Shown: positions 1 to 9,490, counted from the first letter of the stretch. The stretch is 64,000 nucleotides of DNA from Pseudoalteromonas piratica (GCF_000788395.1 NZ_CP009889.1:558001-622000); one strand, 5' to 3'. Notes: generated by a model from the letters alone, not told the origin. A program made the numbers and translations.

Positions 1-6
1 ATCCAT
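1..6 (-). CDS. Possible 5' end of a gene running off the left edge
   Basis: On the minus strand an ATG at 6-4 is preceded by GGGAG about eight bases upstream, a good ribosome binding site. Only two codons (Met-Asp) lie inside the window, so nothing can be said about the product. It would be divergent from nothing in the window and co-directional with the GNAT genes that follow. The call rests on the RBS-start combination alone. Confidence 0.35.
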
Positions 7-194
7 AATTTTAGCTCCCTATTTTTTAACCCAAATTAGGTAAACAAATACCATTATTGCTTTATAAACTAACACTTATCATTATGAGAGTGGCTGTTTT
101 TTCACCACTTTTATTTGTAACAGAAATTTTGAAGTAGAACCATTACAGTTCTTGTGTAACGAGCAAAACAGATTTTGCAACGCGCTAATTTAAA
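7..194. other. Intergenic region at left edge
   Basis: This AT-rich stretch separates the possible left-edge gene from the 3' end of the first GNAT gene. Near 186-200 it holds TAATTTAAATCAAAG, which recurs exactly at 16302-16316 and resembles half of an FNR-type site. No RNA gene is visible. Confidence 0.3.
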
Positions 195-713
195 TCAAAG
201 TGCGACACGGTAAATATTTAAATTTTGTTTTATGCCATTTGCCACCATAAAATTTGGTAAAGAGCCAACCTGATTGGCGCCAGCGCGAAGTGCAACTTTA
301 ATGCTTGCGTGATTTTGCTCAAGGCACCTAAATTCGATAGTTTTAGCTGATGTATGTGCTAACAGGCTGGGTAGGTAATTTATAATTTGACTAATTACCC
401 CATTGCCTTTGGCATTATCGCCAAGCCAATAACCTAATTCAGCAACATGCGTTTGTGGGCAAATAGATTTAACGGCAAATACGCCACACATTTCATTATT
501 GAAGTATATTTTGAACCAGAGAGCTTCATTTAGTCCGCTGTTTACTCGCTCAAAAATATACTGCTCAGCGGAATCAACGCACTGCACATCTTCGACCCAG
601 TATAAATATTGATTAAGGCGCGCACGATTATGGTTTACTAACGCCAAAATATCAGGTGCATCTGATATTTTTAATGAGCTTAACGAGATGTGGGGTGAAA
701 CTTTAATTAACAT
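195..713 (-). CDS. GNAT family N-acetyltransferase, RimJ/RimL-like
   Basis: This 172-residue protein has the layout of the RimJ/RimL branch of GNAT acetyltransferases, which move acetyl from acetyl-CoA to an amino group. Visible landmarks are the central strand around AELGYWLGDNAKGNG, where GYWL and the following glycines form the acetyl-CoA pyrophosphate loop, and the late NHASIKVALRAGA helix typical of this branch. The loop reads GDNAKGNG rather than the usual R/Q-x-x-G-x-G/A, so acetyl-CoA binding may be altered. The start is an ATG with a modest AAGG upstream. A second GNAT gene lies 30 bases upstream on the same strand, so the two may be cotranscribed. The substrate cannot be predicted. 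Confidence 0.85.
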   Translation of the reverse strand: MLIKVSPHISLSSLKISDAPDILALVNHNRARLNQYLYWVEDVQCVDSAEQYIFERVNSGLNEALWFKIYFNNEMCGVFAVKSICPQTHVAELGYWLGDNAKGNGVISQIINYLPSLLAHTSAKTIEFRCLEQNHASIKVALRAGANQVGSLPNFMVANGIKQNLNIYRVAL

Positions 714-743
714 TTGGCGTACCTTATAAAAAAGTATTTTTGT

Positions 744-1181
744 TTATTGCTCAATCACAGCCAGCATGTCTTCACCATCTTCATCCATGCCTATCTCAAT
801 AAAGCCAAAGCTTGCGTAGAACTCTTTGGCTACAGGGTTGTTTGGGTTGTAACAAATTTCAATTGTTTTAAGGTTTGGCGTTAATTTAATTTCAGCAAGT
901 GCGAGGTCTAATGCTATGCGCCCAATGCCTTTTTGCTGATGCTTTTGGTCAACCATAAAACGCCATATCGATACTTTTTCTTGATTTTCATACACCCACA
1001 TAAAAAAGCCAACGACTACTTCATTAAGGTAGATAGCCCTAGTTGCATAACCTTCGTTGAACATTGACTCAACCAGTGACCACATATTACATGCAACATA
1101 TTCTTCTTGCTCTTTTGTGACATCGAGCTCACATACGGCTTCATAATTAGATTGCGTGACTGGGTGAAGTGATATTTTCAA
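744..1181 (-). CDS. GNAT family N-acetyltransferase, polyamine-acetyltransferase-like
   Basis: A 145-residue single-domain GNAT enzyme. The acetyl-CoA motif is clear: RFMVDQKHQQKGIGRIAL contains Q-Q-K-G-I-G. The C-terminal part (NPNNPVAKEFYASFGF) is the usual GNAT end with the catalytic-tyrosine region. The early motif and the short length resemble spermidine/spermine acetyltransferases of the BltD type, but the substrate is inferred only. The start is TTG at 1181; AGGGA just upstream at good spacing supports this non-ATG start. It precedes the other GNAT gene by 30 bases on the same strand. Confidence 0.85.
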   Translation of the reverse strand: MKISLHPVTQSNYEAVCELDVTKEQEEYVACNMWSLVESMFNEGYATRAIYLNEVVVGFFMWVYENQEKVSIWRFMVDQKHQQKGIGRIALDLALAEIKLTPNLKTIEICYNPNNPVAKEFYASFGFIEIGMDEDGEDMLAVIEQ

Positions 1182-1221
1182 TTTAATTCCCTATTGTGAA
1201 TAGCCATGAAATAACAAGGCT

Positions 1222-1737
1222 TTATTTTTGAGCAACATAGATAAGTTTACTGGTATCAAAACCGCGTTCTGCTGCTTGCGTTTCAAACGTATTAATGATC
1301 TCAGGTGACACTGTCGGTGTGCGAGCTAATAACCATAAATAATCATTATTCGGGCCAGAAACAAAAGCATAATTGTAATCATTTTCTTCAAGTTCAAAGA
1401 TTACGTAAGAACCATAAAATGGACCAAAAAAAGAGACTTTTAAATACCCTTCATCGGTACCATTAACAAAATAAGCTTTGCCTTCGGCTTCTTGCCATTG
1501 GTTTGTTTCAAGAGAAAAACCACGGTTAATCACTTTAACACCACCATCTTCTTTCAGTGAGTATTCAGCCGTTACTTGATTGAGCCCACGTTCAAATGAA
1601 TGGTCAAGCCGGGCAATTTCATACCATTTACCAAGGTATTTTTTTAACTCGAAATTAGTAACAGGTTGGACTTGAGTTGGCATACCGAGACAGCCAGTCA
1701 GTACTAATACAATGACGATGAATATAAGCTTTTTCAT
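1222..1737 (-). CDS. blc: Outer membrane lipocalin (Blc family)
   Basis: A bacterial lipocalin that probably binds lipophilic molecules or lysophospholipids at the envelope. It begins MKKLIFIVIVLVLTGC, a signal peptide with a lipobox (L-T-G-C), so it should be lipidated. The lipocalin signature follows: the YLGKWYEIAR motif (G-x-W) near the mature N-terminus, then a beta-rich body with YNYAFVSGP and YLWLLARTP strands, and a short C-terminal helix. The mature length of about 155 residues is normal for Blc. An upstream in-frame start at 1758 exists, but the one at 1737 has AGGGAAG at good spacing and gives a proper signal peptide. It precedes the two GNAT genes on the same strand, with 40 bases between it and the next. 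Confidence 0.9.
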   Translation of the reverse strand: MKKLIFIVIVLVLTGCLGMPTQVQPVTNFELKKYLGKWYEIARLDHSFERGLNQVTAEYSLKEDGGVKVINRGFSLETNQWQEAEGKAYFVNGTDEGYLKVSFFGPFYGSYVIFELEENDYNYAFVSGPNNDYLWLLARTPTVSPEIINTFETQAAERGFDTSKLIYVAQK

Positions 1738-2036
1738 ACGTACTTCCCTATAACTCAATAATAAGCGTTAATTACAAAATGCGGTTGTTGAAATAACCAC
1801 ATTTATGATTTGTATGTTTATCTTCTTTTACATGCAACGTGTTGTCCCGCCTTTGTTTTTAACATGAATTTTAAATTTTTAGAAGTAACCACATGGTTCG
1901 ATGGTTATCAAAATAAGTGAATAGGTTTGTTGTATTTAATGAGGCAATGGTATGTGAATTCGCTGTTTGTCCCAAAATACTTTTAATCCATTTAAGTATG
2001 TTTAAGATGAGATAATAATTAAAAAAGGGACAAACC

Positions 2037-2585
2037 ATGTTTAAACATATTTTAAGCTGCTCGCTATTATTATCTGCAGCGCAGGTTTACGCGAACACCT
2101 TCACACTAACCAGTAATGACATTGCTAATGGTGAAATGTTATCAACTAAGCATGTTTTTAAGGGATTTGGCTGTGAAGGTGAAAATATATCGCCCCATTT
2201 AGCTTGGAGTGGTGCACCTAAAGAAACCAAAGCGTTTGCTGTTTTTGCCTATGATCCGGATGCGCCAACTGGCAGCGGCTGGTGGCATTGGCAGGTTACA
2301 GATTTGCCCGCGAGCACTTCTGAACTAGCAACTGGCGCGGGCAGTAGTTCAAGCCCACAACTGCCAGAAGGTGCAGTACAAATTAATAACGACTATGGTG
2401 TTAATGGTTTTGGTGGTGCATGTCCGCCGAAAGGGCATGGTATTCACCGTTATCAGTTTACGGTGTTTGCCTTATCAAAGCCGCTTGGTTTAAAGGAAAC
2501 TACCAAAAGCGCGGTTGCAGGGTATATGGTGAATGCAAATACCCTGGCTAAAGCAACCATTGAGGCGGTGTATAAACGCGATTAA
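2037..2585 (+). CDS. Exported YbhB/YbcL-type phosphatidylethanolamine-binding protein (PEBP)
   Basis: A member of the PEBP family (Raf kinase inhibitor protein-like). The N-terminal 19 residues form a signal peptide ending in VYA, so the protein is probably periplasmic. The ligand-pocket motifs are visible: FAVFAYDPDAPTG-S-G-WWHW, and later GACPPKGHGIHRYQFTVFAL, with the conserved Asp-Pro-Asp-Ala-Pro and Gly-x-His-Arg-Tyr elements. The length of 182 residues is normal. It stands alone between divergent and convergent neighbours and is followed by a good terminator. Its molecular role in bacteria is unclear. Confidence 0.9.
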   Translation: MFKHILSCSLLLSAAQVYANTFTLTSNDIANGEMLSTKHVFKGFGCEGENISPHLAWSGAPKETKAFAVFAYDPDAPTGSGWWHWQVTDLPASTSELATGAGSSSSPQLPEGAVQINNDYGVNGFGGACPPKGHGIHRYQFTVFALSKPLGLKETTKSAVAGYMVNANTLAKATIEAVYKRD

Positions 2586-2599
2586 CTTAGCTTTGAACT

Positions 2600-2631
2600 A
2601 AAAAGCCAGCATTTAGGTGTTGGCTTTTTTG
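2600..2631 (+). terminator. Rho-independent terminator after the PEBP gene
   Basis: AAAAAGCCAGCA pairs with TGTTGGCTTTTTT around a short loop, with one G-U pair, and ends in a T-run. It lies 15 bases past the stop. The A-run on the left arm could also serve the converging MFS gene. Confidence 0.8.
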
Positions 2632-2674
2632 TTTTGCCGGTAAAAACTAAGACAAGCTTAAAGTAAAAAAAAAT

Positions 2675-3970
2675 TTACGCTGTTTTAGCCGTTTGCTCAG
2701 TTGCAAGCTGCTCTGTAATAAACGCAGGGCGCTTCAATTTATCCATAATCAGGTAAAGTAAAAACACCACTACAGCAATGGCGGTACACACTAAAAATAG
2801 GGTTCGACCGTCAAACATATCAAGCAGCAAACCACCGCCTATTGGCGCTAAGGCATAGCCTAAATCGTAGAAAGCGGTTGCGCCAAAATATGCACCGCGA
2901 AGGTTAGTGGGCGCAATACGATCAACATGCACGCTCATGGTGGGGAATAAAATGGCCTCGGCAAGGCTCATAATTACTACCGCGCCTAGCCATCCTGCAA
3001 AAAAGGTAAGAGGATTAAAAGCAAACCAAATTTGCGAGCAGATAAGCAACACCAAGCCAAACCGAATACGCACAAGAATAGGGCGTGATGCTAATAATTT
3101 AAGCAATAAAAACTGGCAAGTAATAATCACTATCGCATTAGTGAAAATCATTGATGAAACAAGTTCGAGCAAATTATTTGCGCCCGCACGGGTGAGGTAT
3201 TGCACCAGTGAACTGTCCATTTGACCATAAATAAAAAAACACAAAATGTTTGCCAAAATTAGGCACTGTAACAGCTTGTCTTGGACTAACACGCTAAAGG
3301 TTTGTTTAAAACCCGTTTTTGTTTCAGGTGTTTCGGTGCTGGGCGTACTATCTGGGTTATCTATATCTACTTTTGCGTGCTTTTTATCTTGATGCTTAAA
3401 TCCCCATGTTAACAACACAAGTAAAAAGGCAAAGGCGTAAACGGTAATAAAAAAGCTGGATTGCTCACCTGTTAAGCCAAGCCAAACACCCAGCATTGGC
3501 CCCACCGCGCAGCCAACATTTACTGCAAAATAAAGGGATTGCATGGCAAGTTCACGGGTCGCTTTTTCAGGGATAATATCGCCAATCAACGCTGATGCGA
3601 GTGGCCGCCAAAGGGAAGTAGCAATTGAACACAGTGTAATCACAATAGTAAACATGACAATTGTGTCTGCAATGGCGAGTAAACTAAATGAGATAATATA
3701 AAGCACACCTGTGGCGTACATCATAGGTTTTCGGCCAAGCTTATCTGAAAGGGTACTGCCAACAAAGCTGACAAATACCGAGATTACCGCAGCGAGTGAC
3801 AAGACAGAACCGACCTCTGTCGCTGAAAGGGCAAATTTTTTGTAAAGAATAACCGCCAAAAAAGGCCACACCATATAAAAACTGCCGCGCGTTATAAACG
3901 AGCCAAAGAGCATAATCCACATTAACGGCGGGAATTGCTTGAGACGAGAAATTGAAATATCACTATTCAT
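2675..3970 (-). CDS. MFS transporter, drug-exporter-like
   Basis: A 431-residue major facilitator protein with twelve hydrophobic segments in two groups of six, separated by a polar linker at about residues 195-225 (rich in Asp, Ser, Thr, Pro and Lys). The loop between helices 2 and 3 has the MFS signature GSTLSDKLGRKPMM (G-x-x-x-D-x-x-G-R-R/K). The overall look is of the MdtH-type proton-driven exporter group. Substrate unknown. It is divergent from the CadC-like regulator 258 bases away, which raises the possibility that the regulator acts on it. That is position only, not evidence. Confidence 0.85.
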   Translation of the reverse strand: MNSDISISRLKQFPPLMWIMLFGSFITRGSFYMVWPFLAVILYKKFALSATEVGSVLSLAAVISVFVSFVGSTLSDKLGRKPMMYATGVLYIISFSLLAIADTIVMFTIVITLCSIATSLWRPLASALIGDIIPEKATRELAMQSLYFAVNVGCAVGPMLGVWLGLTGEQSSFFITVYAFAFLLVLLTWGFKHQDKKHAKVDIDNPDSTPSTETPETKTGFKQTFSVLVQDKLLQCLILANILCFFIYGQMDSSLVQYLTRAGANNLLELVSSMIFTNAIVIITCQFLLLKLLASRPILVRIRFGLVLLICSQIWFAFNPLTFFAGWLGAVVIMSLAEAILFPTMSVHVDRIAPTNLRGAYFGATAFYDLGYALAPIGGGLLLDMFDGRTLFLVCTAIAVVVFLLYLIMDKLKRPAFITEQLATEQTAKTA

Positions 3971-4228
3971 TATTTTGTTCTTATTGCTGAGAAAAGTGGC
4001 ATGCTAAAACCTCAAGCAAGGTTTAGGTCAAGCGGATTTATTTTTGTATTGTGGTTAAATGGTAAAATAAAGATAAATTTTAATTAAATTTTTATCCAAT
4101 ATTCATTCTATAAGCCTTAAAAGCAGTAAACAATATGCTATTAATACCTTGTTGCAATTTCGGCCTATTTTATTTTGCGAAAGTCTTCGTTGAAACGTTA
4201 AACTGGACAAAAAAATTACTTAAATCCC

Positions 4229-6001
4229 ATGCGTTACCAGATTAAACATTTTGAATTTGATGCCTCTAGCTTAGTTTTAAGCGAAAACAAAGGGTCTGTG
4301 GCTATTCGCCATAATGAAGCACTATTGTTGAAATTGTTTCTAGAAAACCCGAATACAGTACTTAGCAAAGACCAAATATTAACGCATGTTTGGCAAGATA
4401 AAGTGGTATCAGAGCAAGCGGTATTTCAAAACATAAGTAATTTACGCAATATTTTTGGTGCAGATGCCATTAAAACCTATGCTAAGCGTGGTTATGTGTG
4501 GCAACTCCCGTTTCAAATAGCAACTGAAAACACACTAACTACAGAACATGTAAATAAGTCGTCGAAATCAAAGGGGTTTCGCCCGCTTATATTAGCAGTC
4601 AGTGTGATGCTTGCGGCGGTTTTTGTGATTGCGTTGAATATGAAAGCACCACCACAATCAACAATCTCACTGATTGAGTTTGTAAGTCACTCAAATCAAT
4701 CGCTTAATTTAGCTGACAAGCTTGATTTTGAGGTAACCCCCCTTAACAGCATAAGTAATGCAGAGTTTCACGCCACCCAAATATTAAGCTACAAAACCCT
4801 GTCTGAACAGCATCCAATTATTCTTACGGGTGAAATGTCAGATGCAGGCGGTGTTCATTTAATTGATTTCAAATTAGTTGGGCCGCATGGACAGTGGCAG
4901 GGACAAGTTATTGCAGAGACTGCGGCGAAAGCGGCAGATAAACTTAATAAGCACTTATTACAAAGTGTTGTTTTGGATTGGGTGAATGTGCCAGCAACAC
5001 CTGATGTTAAATTGGCGATGTTAACACTCGCTCACCAAAAAAATGCCCAAGACCTTATTATTTTAAATCAACTGGCAAATACCTATTTGCAAAGTAATAA
5101 GCTCGACACTGCAATGAGCTTAGCTGATAAGCTTGAACAGTTAGCCAAGCTGCAACAAAATAACGTGCAACAAGGCAATGCGTTATTACTGCAAAGTACA
5201 ATTTTAACACGTAAAGAACTGGTTGAATTAAGTGCTCACAAGCTCGAAAGAGCAATTGAGCAGTATCAACAAATCAATGACCATAAACGCCTAGCTGATG
5301 CGTATAATGCCAAATCTTGGCTAGACCATCTTGATAATGATTACAGCAATGTCAAACAGAGTCTATTAACTTCGGCAGAGCATGCTCTTGCTATCAATGA
5401 TATAGAGCGCGAGTTACATGCATTAACGTATTTATCGGTGATGGCACATAAGCACAAAAATCAAGGTGACAAGTACCACTATTTACAACTTGCTGAAAGC
5501 AAAATGAATGCTTATAAGTTACCGCAGTATCACTATGCGAAAGTACCTTTTCACTATGCCATTTATGCGGATAATCCTGCAGACAAAGAACCACACCTTA
5601 AACAAGTGTTAGAATATACAAAACTGACACCTGATCATTGGGTTGCACAGTCTAGTCGCAAACAGTTACTCACTTACTATTTAGATACTGAAAGGCTTAA
5701 TCTCGCAAAAGCATTAGTTGAGCCACTTAACACGGCTACGCCACAAAACACCTTATTAAAAGCGCGTTTAGCCCTTGCTGAACAAGACTATGAACACTTT
5801 GAGAGCCTTGGCAAACAGGCATTTGAACAAGCGCAGCTTGCGGGTAGTTTAGAGTTAAGCTTAGATATTGCGTTATTACTTTGTCATGATCCAAAACAGC
5901 AAATAAATCATGACTTTTATTATGATTACATTAACCAAAATGCCACGGCACGATGGTCAAAGCGAAATCAAACCAAATTGCATGCGATTAATCTGATTTA
6001 A
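4229..6001 (+). CDS. CadC/ToxR-type membrane-bound winged-helix regulator with TPR-rich periplasmic domain
   Basis: This 590-residue protein starts with an OmpR/PhoB-type winged helix at about residues 1-98. The recognition region includes the stretch from SEQAVFQNISNLR to YAKRGYVW, with the usual C-terminal hairpin RGYVW. A single membrane helix follows at about 117-137. The rest is a helical periplasmic domain that looks like degenerate TPR repeats (several A-x-x-L/Y-x-x-x-G/N-x-x-x-x-A blocks). There is no receiver domain, so it should be a one-component sensor linking an envelope signal directly to transcription. Its target is not evident; the divergent MFS gene is one candidate. No strong ribosome binding site precedes the ATG. 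Confidence 0.85.
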   Translation: MRYQIKHFEFDASSLVLSENKGSVAIRHNEALLLKLFLENPNTVLSKDQILTHVWQDKVVSEQAVFQNISNLRNIFGADAIKTYAKRGYVWQLPFQIATENTLTTEHVNKSSKSKGFRPLILAVSVMLAAVFVIALNMKAPPQSTISLIEFVSHSNQSLNLADKLDFEVTPLNSISNAEFHATQILSYKTLSEQHPIILTGEMSDAGGVHLIDFKLVGPHGQWQGQVIAETAAKAADKLNKHLLQSVVLDWVNVPATPDVKLAMLTLAHQKNAQDLIILNQLANTYLQSNKLDTAMSLADKLEQLAKLQQNNVQQGNALLLQSTILTRKELVELSAHKLERAIEQYQQINDHKRLADAYNAKSWLDHLDNDYSNVKQSLLTSAEHALAINDIERELHALTYLSVMAHKHKNQGDKYHYLQLAESKMNAYKLPQYHYAKVPFHYAIYADNPADKEPHLKQVLEYTKLTPDHWVAQSSRKQLLTYYLDTERLNLAKALVEPLNTATPQNTLLKARLALAEQDYEHFESLGKQAFEQAQLAGSLELSLDIALLLCHDPKQQINHDFYYDYINQNATARWSKRNQTKLHAINLI

Positions 6002-6167
6002 CTGCTATAACACTTATTGGGTGAGCACTGAAAATGCTATTAAGTGAGTATTAAAACAGTTGAGTAGAGGCTAGGGGGTAGAATTAAATATAATGTAAAA
6101 ATAGCGGGAGAGTGCTGCATCTGACCATGCTAATTAAGCATAGCCAGATATTTTTGAGCTTAGGCTA

Positions 6168-7823
6168 TTAATTTTCTTTAAGCGCAAGCCAATTTAGTTT
6201 CCAATGGCTGTCTAATGACTTAATTGTAAGTGTGTGCTTACCTTTTGGTAAGGCCAGGTTATTTTTGGATTGTGTTTTCCATTCATGATAACCCCCTGTT
6301 TTACTCACATTGGCCGTTGTGAGTTTGGTATCCCCTAAATAAACTTCGAATCCTTTTGTATCATTTGGTGTGGCGACTCGGTATTCTAATGTGTAATCAC
6401 CTGCTTTAGCGACGTTGATTTGATAGATCATTGTGGCATCATTTTCAATGCCGTCACGACCAGTAAGATTATGACCGCGCGACTCATCAGAGGTTAATGT
6501 CACACTGGCACCGGTAATGGTTTTAGCCCATTCAGCTTCTATTTGCCCAGGCACATTACTCCAACCTGTAGCCGTAGCAATAGGGTCACTATAAGGTCCT
6601 TGTAAATGGTTTTTAACAGCAACCACAGTATATTCAACACTATGATCTGAGTCTGAAATCAGGCTATAAGAAGGTGTTTGTATATTGGTTGCAACCAGCT
6701 TAAACATGGCATCTTTTACAGCATTTTTATAAACACGATAGCTTGTAACTTCACTATCCTGACTTTTATCCCAGCTTAATTGAACAAGGTTATCTTGCTG
6801 AGTTAATTTAACATTTTCTACTTTGTTGGGTAGTTCTGCTATTAGGTCGCGACGTGCCTGCTCATTATTTTGAGCATGGCGAAGTGCTTTTTTAAAACGC
6901 TTTGTGGATTTAGAAAGTTTTGGCGCTTTGCCATCTAACGCAATGCGGAACCCGTCAACACCACCGGCAAAATCAACTGGAATTCGGCCTCGGTTTGTAA
7001 GCGGCCAATGGTTCCAGTGCCAACTAGCACCGCGAGTTGAACGACGCTCGCAGTTTTCAGCCTGAAAAGGGGCACCCGTTTCTGATGCATTGTCGTAGTT
7101 TTCTACGTAACAGTCTGCAACAAATTCTAAGACGTTTGACAACATGTCGTGTAAACCAAATGGGTTAGGTTTGTACATGCCAACGATACTGGCGCGAGCC
7201 GCACCGTCTGAACAGGCATTAATACCTGTGCTCCAATTAACATAACTGGTGTTGGTTTGCGTTTGTAAAATGCTTTCTCCGTAGTGATCTGCAGTGTTTT
7301 CAAACTTACATACTTCTGTTTTGTTTGGGTCATCGCCAAAATAATACTGTGTTGTTGTACCAGCACGTGCTGCATATTCCCACTCGGCCTCACTTGCTAG
7401 GCGATAAGGTTTACCGGTTTCTTTTGCCAGCCAATCCACATAGGCTTTTGCGGCATTCCAATTAATACATACAACAGGTTGGTATTCACTGGTGTTTAAC
7501 GCATTGGTTTGCCAATTACCTTTACTGGCAGGCTTAAACCAGCCGTCTAACTCGTGGCGACATTCGGTTGGTGCAGGGTAGTTTGTGGCAGCAATAAATT
7601 GAGCAAATTCCCTTACCGTTACTTCATATTTGCCTAAACTAAACTCTTTTAAATTGACTTGGTGCACTGGCTGAGTGCTTTCTCGCTCTGTTGAGCCCAT
7701 TTCAAAGCTCCCGGCAGGGATGGTTACCATAATGGGTTCGATAGGCGTGACATTATTTCCTGCGGTGGCATTAAAACAGATTGGTGTAAACCATAATGCT
7801 AAAAACACTTTATTTAATTTCAT
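6168..7823 (-). CDS. Exported SUMF1-fold protein with FN3 and CBM-like C-terminal domains; catalytic cysteines absent
   Basis: A 551-residue exported protein. The signal peptide covers about 1-22. Residues 33-290 are a formylglycine-generating-enzyme (SUMF1) fold: IPAGSFEMGS, NLKEFSLGKYEVT, CINWNAAKAYVDWLAKETG, EWEYAARAG, GLHDMLSNVLEFVAD and GFRIAL. A fibronectin type III-like domain follows at about 331-423, then a carbohydrate-binding-like beta domain (CBM6/35 type) at about 424-551. In true formylglycine-generating enzymes the RGGSW segment is followed by two copper-binding cysteines. Here the segment reads RGASWHWNHWPLTNRGR with no cysteine, so sulfatase activation is unlikely. It may be a surface carbohydrate-binding protein using the SUMF1 (C-type-lectin-like) fold. 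AGGAAA precedes the ATG. Confidence 0.8.
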   Translation of the reverse strand: MKLNKVFLALWFTPICFNATAGNNVTPIEPIMVTIPAGSFEMGSTERESTQPVHQVNLKEFSLGKYEVTVREFAQFIAATNYPAPTECRHELDGWFKPASKGNWQTNALNTSEYQPVVCINWNAAKAYVDWLAKETGKPYRLASEAEWEYAARAGTTTQYYFGDDPNKTEVCKFENTADHYGESILQTQTNTSYVNWSTGINACSDGAARASIVGMYKPNPFGLHDMLSNVLEFVADCYVENYDNASETGAPFQAENCERRSTRGASWHWNHWPLTNRGRIPVDFAGGVDGFRIALDGKAPKLSKSTKRFKKALRHAQNNEQARRDLIAELPNKVENVKLTQQDNLVQLSWDKSQDSEVTSYRVYKNAVKDAMFKLVATNIQTPSYSLISDSDHSVEYTVVAVKNHLQGPYSDPIATATGWSNVPGQIEAEWAKTITGASVTLTSDESRGHNLTGRDGIENDATMIYQINVAKAGDYTLEYRVATPNDTKGFEVYLGDTKLTTANVSKTGGYHEWKTQSKNNLALPKGKHTLTIKSLDSHWKLNWLALKEN

Positions 7824-8323
7824 GGGTGTATTTCCTAAATGATTGTTTTAAACACTCATATAGCATTACGTGATGGTGGAATTCGGTCTTACAAAATAGT
7901 TATAACTTCACTGTAATAGAAAAATTATAGGAATTAACACAATAACGGAATATTATTTATTCTTTAATTTTGGTTTAAGCTTTTGATTTTTAGTTGATTT
8001 TGTTGTTTTAAGTTTTCTGGTCTTTTAAGTTTGTATACTGTGGTTAAGCCTTTTAAATGCTTGGCGTTTTTATTGAGTTAAAACATATAAATTAGCAATC
8101 TTTTTTAAAACTGCATCAAAGCAGCTCGATCATCAAAAATTAATAAAACCAATGTTTATTGGATGTTTGGACGTTAGGTATGTTTTTTGTGCATTTTTAT
8201 GTTCTTGTTCATTTATTGATCTAGGTTAATCACACCTTTGTTAGATCCAGATAGACTCGTTTCAATTTGGTTATTATTGCGTCATTTGCATGGTGGCGCT
8301 ATGAAACAGAAGTGAAATGAACT
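7824..8323. other. 500-base divergent intergenic region
   Basis: AT-rich DNA between the SUMF1-fold gene and the diguanylate cyclase gene. TTGATCTAGGTTAA at 8216-8229 resembles an FNR-type site (TTGAT-N4-ATCAA) with two mismatches and lies about 95 bases before the cyclase start. I checked for a c-di-GMP riboswitch ahead of the cyclase and saw none. No coding or RNA gene was recognised. Confidence 0.35.
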
Positions 8324-9490
8324 ATGGAACCAGCACCGTTAAATGATGTGTATAGCGAGCAAAAAGAGGGAGTAAATTTATTTAAAAAAATAAGGTTAAC
8401 GACTTATTTTAGTTTAGAAAACAACCCTTTAGTTGAACTAATTTCATCTAATACCCATTCAGCCGATTTTACTCAAAAACGCTCAGAATATATTCGTGGT
8501 AGGCTCTGGATAATGTGCATGTTTTTTGCGTTTTCTGTGCCGATATTTTCAATATTCGACTTTATTACGTTCGCTCATCAACATGCTAAAACCCTGCTAA
8601 TTGCACGTATGACACTCTCAATAAGTTTGTTTTTTATGGCTTATAGGGTTAAGCGTTCCTCTTCAGTTAGCTTAATAAAATACGTTATTGCATTATCATT
8701 TCTGCTGCCTTCCATATTTTATCTGACTATTATGAACACCTTTGCATCGCTTGAAAGTGTACCGCACATTTTTACCATGATGCCTTACTTAATCTTGGCG
8801 ATGATAGGTCTATTTCCGTTAACAGTTCGTGGCGGGTTAATTTTAATAAGCCTTATTTTTGTTCCTTTTATAATGGTACAAATGCAGTTTTTTAACGGTG
8901 ATTACTGGCAGTTATTTAATGCGCTATGGTTATTTTTACTGTTCGCAGGCATAAGTTTATGGCTGCAGTTAGCACAGCTTTCGATGCTAATGAATTTGTA
9001 TCGAGAATCCACAATCGATCCTCTAACCAAGTTGATCAATCGCCGAGTATTATTACGAAGAATAGAGCAACTAAAATCACATGCGACCAAATTTAGTGTG
9101 GTGATGTTTGATCTTGACCGCTTCAAACGCATTAATGACACTTATGGCCATCTTGCGGGCGATAAGGTTCTGAAAGTTGCATCACATATAATTAAAACAA
9201 ACTTATCATGCCGCGATATTGTGGCACGTTACGGTGGCGAAGAGTTTGTTGCTGTTTTACCAAGTACCAATTTACACAGTGCAATTCTAAAAGCAGAATT
9301 GATTGCTGCGCAGTTAAAAGCACTGCCTATACAAATTAATGACCAAAGTGAAATCACAGTCACCTCAAGTATTGGCGTGACGGCGTATAAACAAGATGAA
9401 GAAATTGAAACCTTGTTTAAACGGGTAGACGATCTTCTTTATGATGCAAAAAAACTCGGTCGCGATAGAGTAGTATCGGACATAAAATAA
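8324..9490 (+). CDS. Membrane-bound diguanylate cyclase
   Basis: A 388-residue c-di-GMP synthase. The N-terminal half carries about six membrane helices (roughly residues 60-225) forming a MASE-like integral sensor. The GGDEF domain occupies about 225-388: DPLTKLINRRVLLRRI at its start, FDLDRFKRINDTYGH with the metal-binding Asp, and the active loop GGEEF at residues 304-308. GGEEF is a functional variant. The inhibitory RxxD site five residues ahead reads S-C-R-D, so the Arg is missing and feedback inhibition by c-di-GMP may be lost. No linked effector gene is seen. Confidence 0.9.
   Translation: MEPAPLNDVYSEQKEGVNLFKKIRLTTYFSLENNPLVELISSNTHSADFTQKRSEYIRGRLWIMCMFFAFSVPIFSIFDFITFAHQHAKTLLIARMTLSISLFFMAYRVKRSSSVSLIKYVIALSFLLPSIFYLTIMNTFASLESVPHIFTMMPYLILAMIGLFPLTVRGGLILISLIFVPFIMVQMQFFNGDYWQLFNALWLFLLFAGISLWLQLAQLSMLMNLYRESTIDPLTKLINRRVLLRRIEQLKSHATKFSVVMFDLDRFKRINDTYGHLAGDKVLKVASHIIKTNLSCRDIVARYGGEEFVAVLPSTNLHSAILKAELIAAQLKALPIQINDQSEITVTSSIGVTAYKQDEEIETLFKRVDDLLYDAKKLGRDRVVSDIK

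Noticed and set aside
6168..7823. Formylglycine-generating enzyme serving the sulfatases at 49.6-52.8 kb
   Set aside because: The cysteine pair of the copper site is absent and the gene is about 42 kb away, so I do not call it an active sulfatase maturase.
7824..8323. c-di-GMP riboswitch upstream of the diguanylate cyclase
   Set aside because: I looked for the GEMM core and its paired stems and did not see them.
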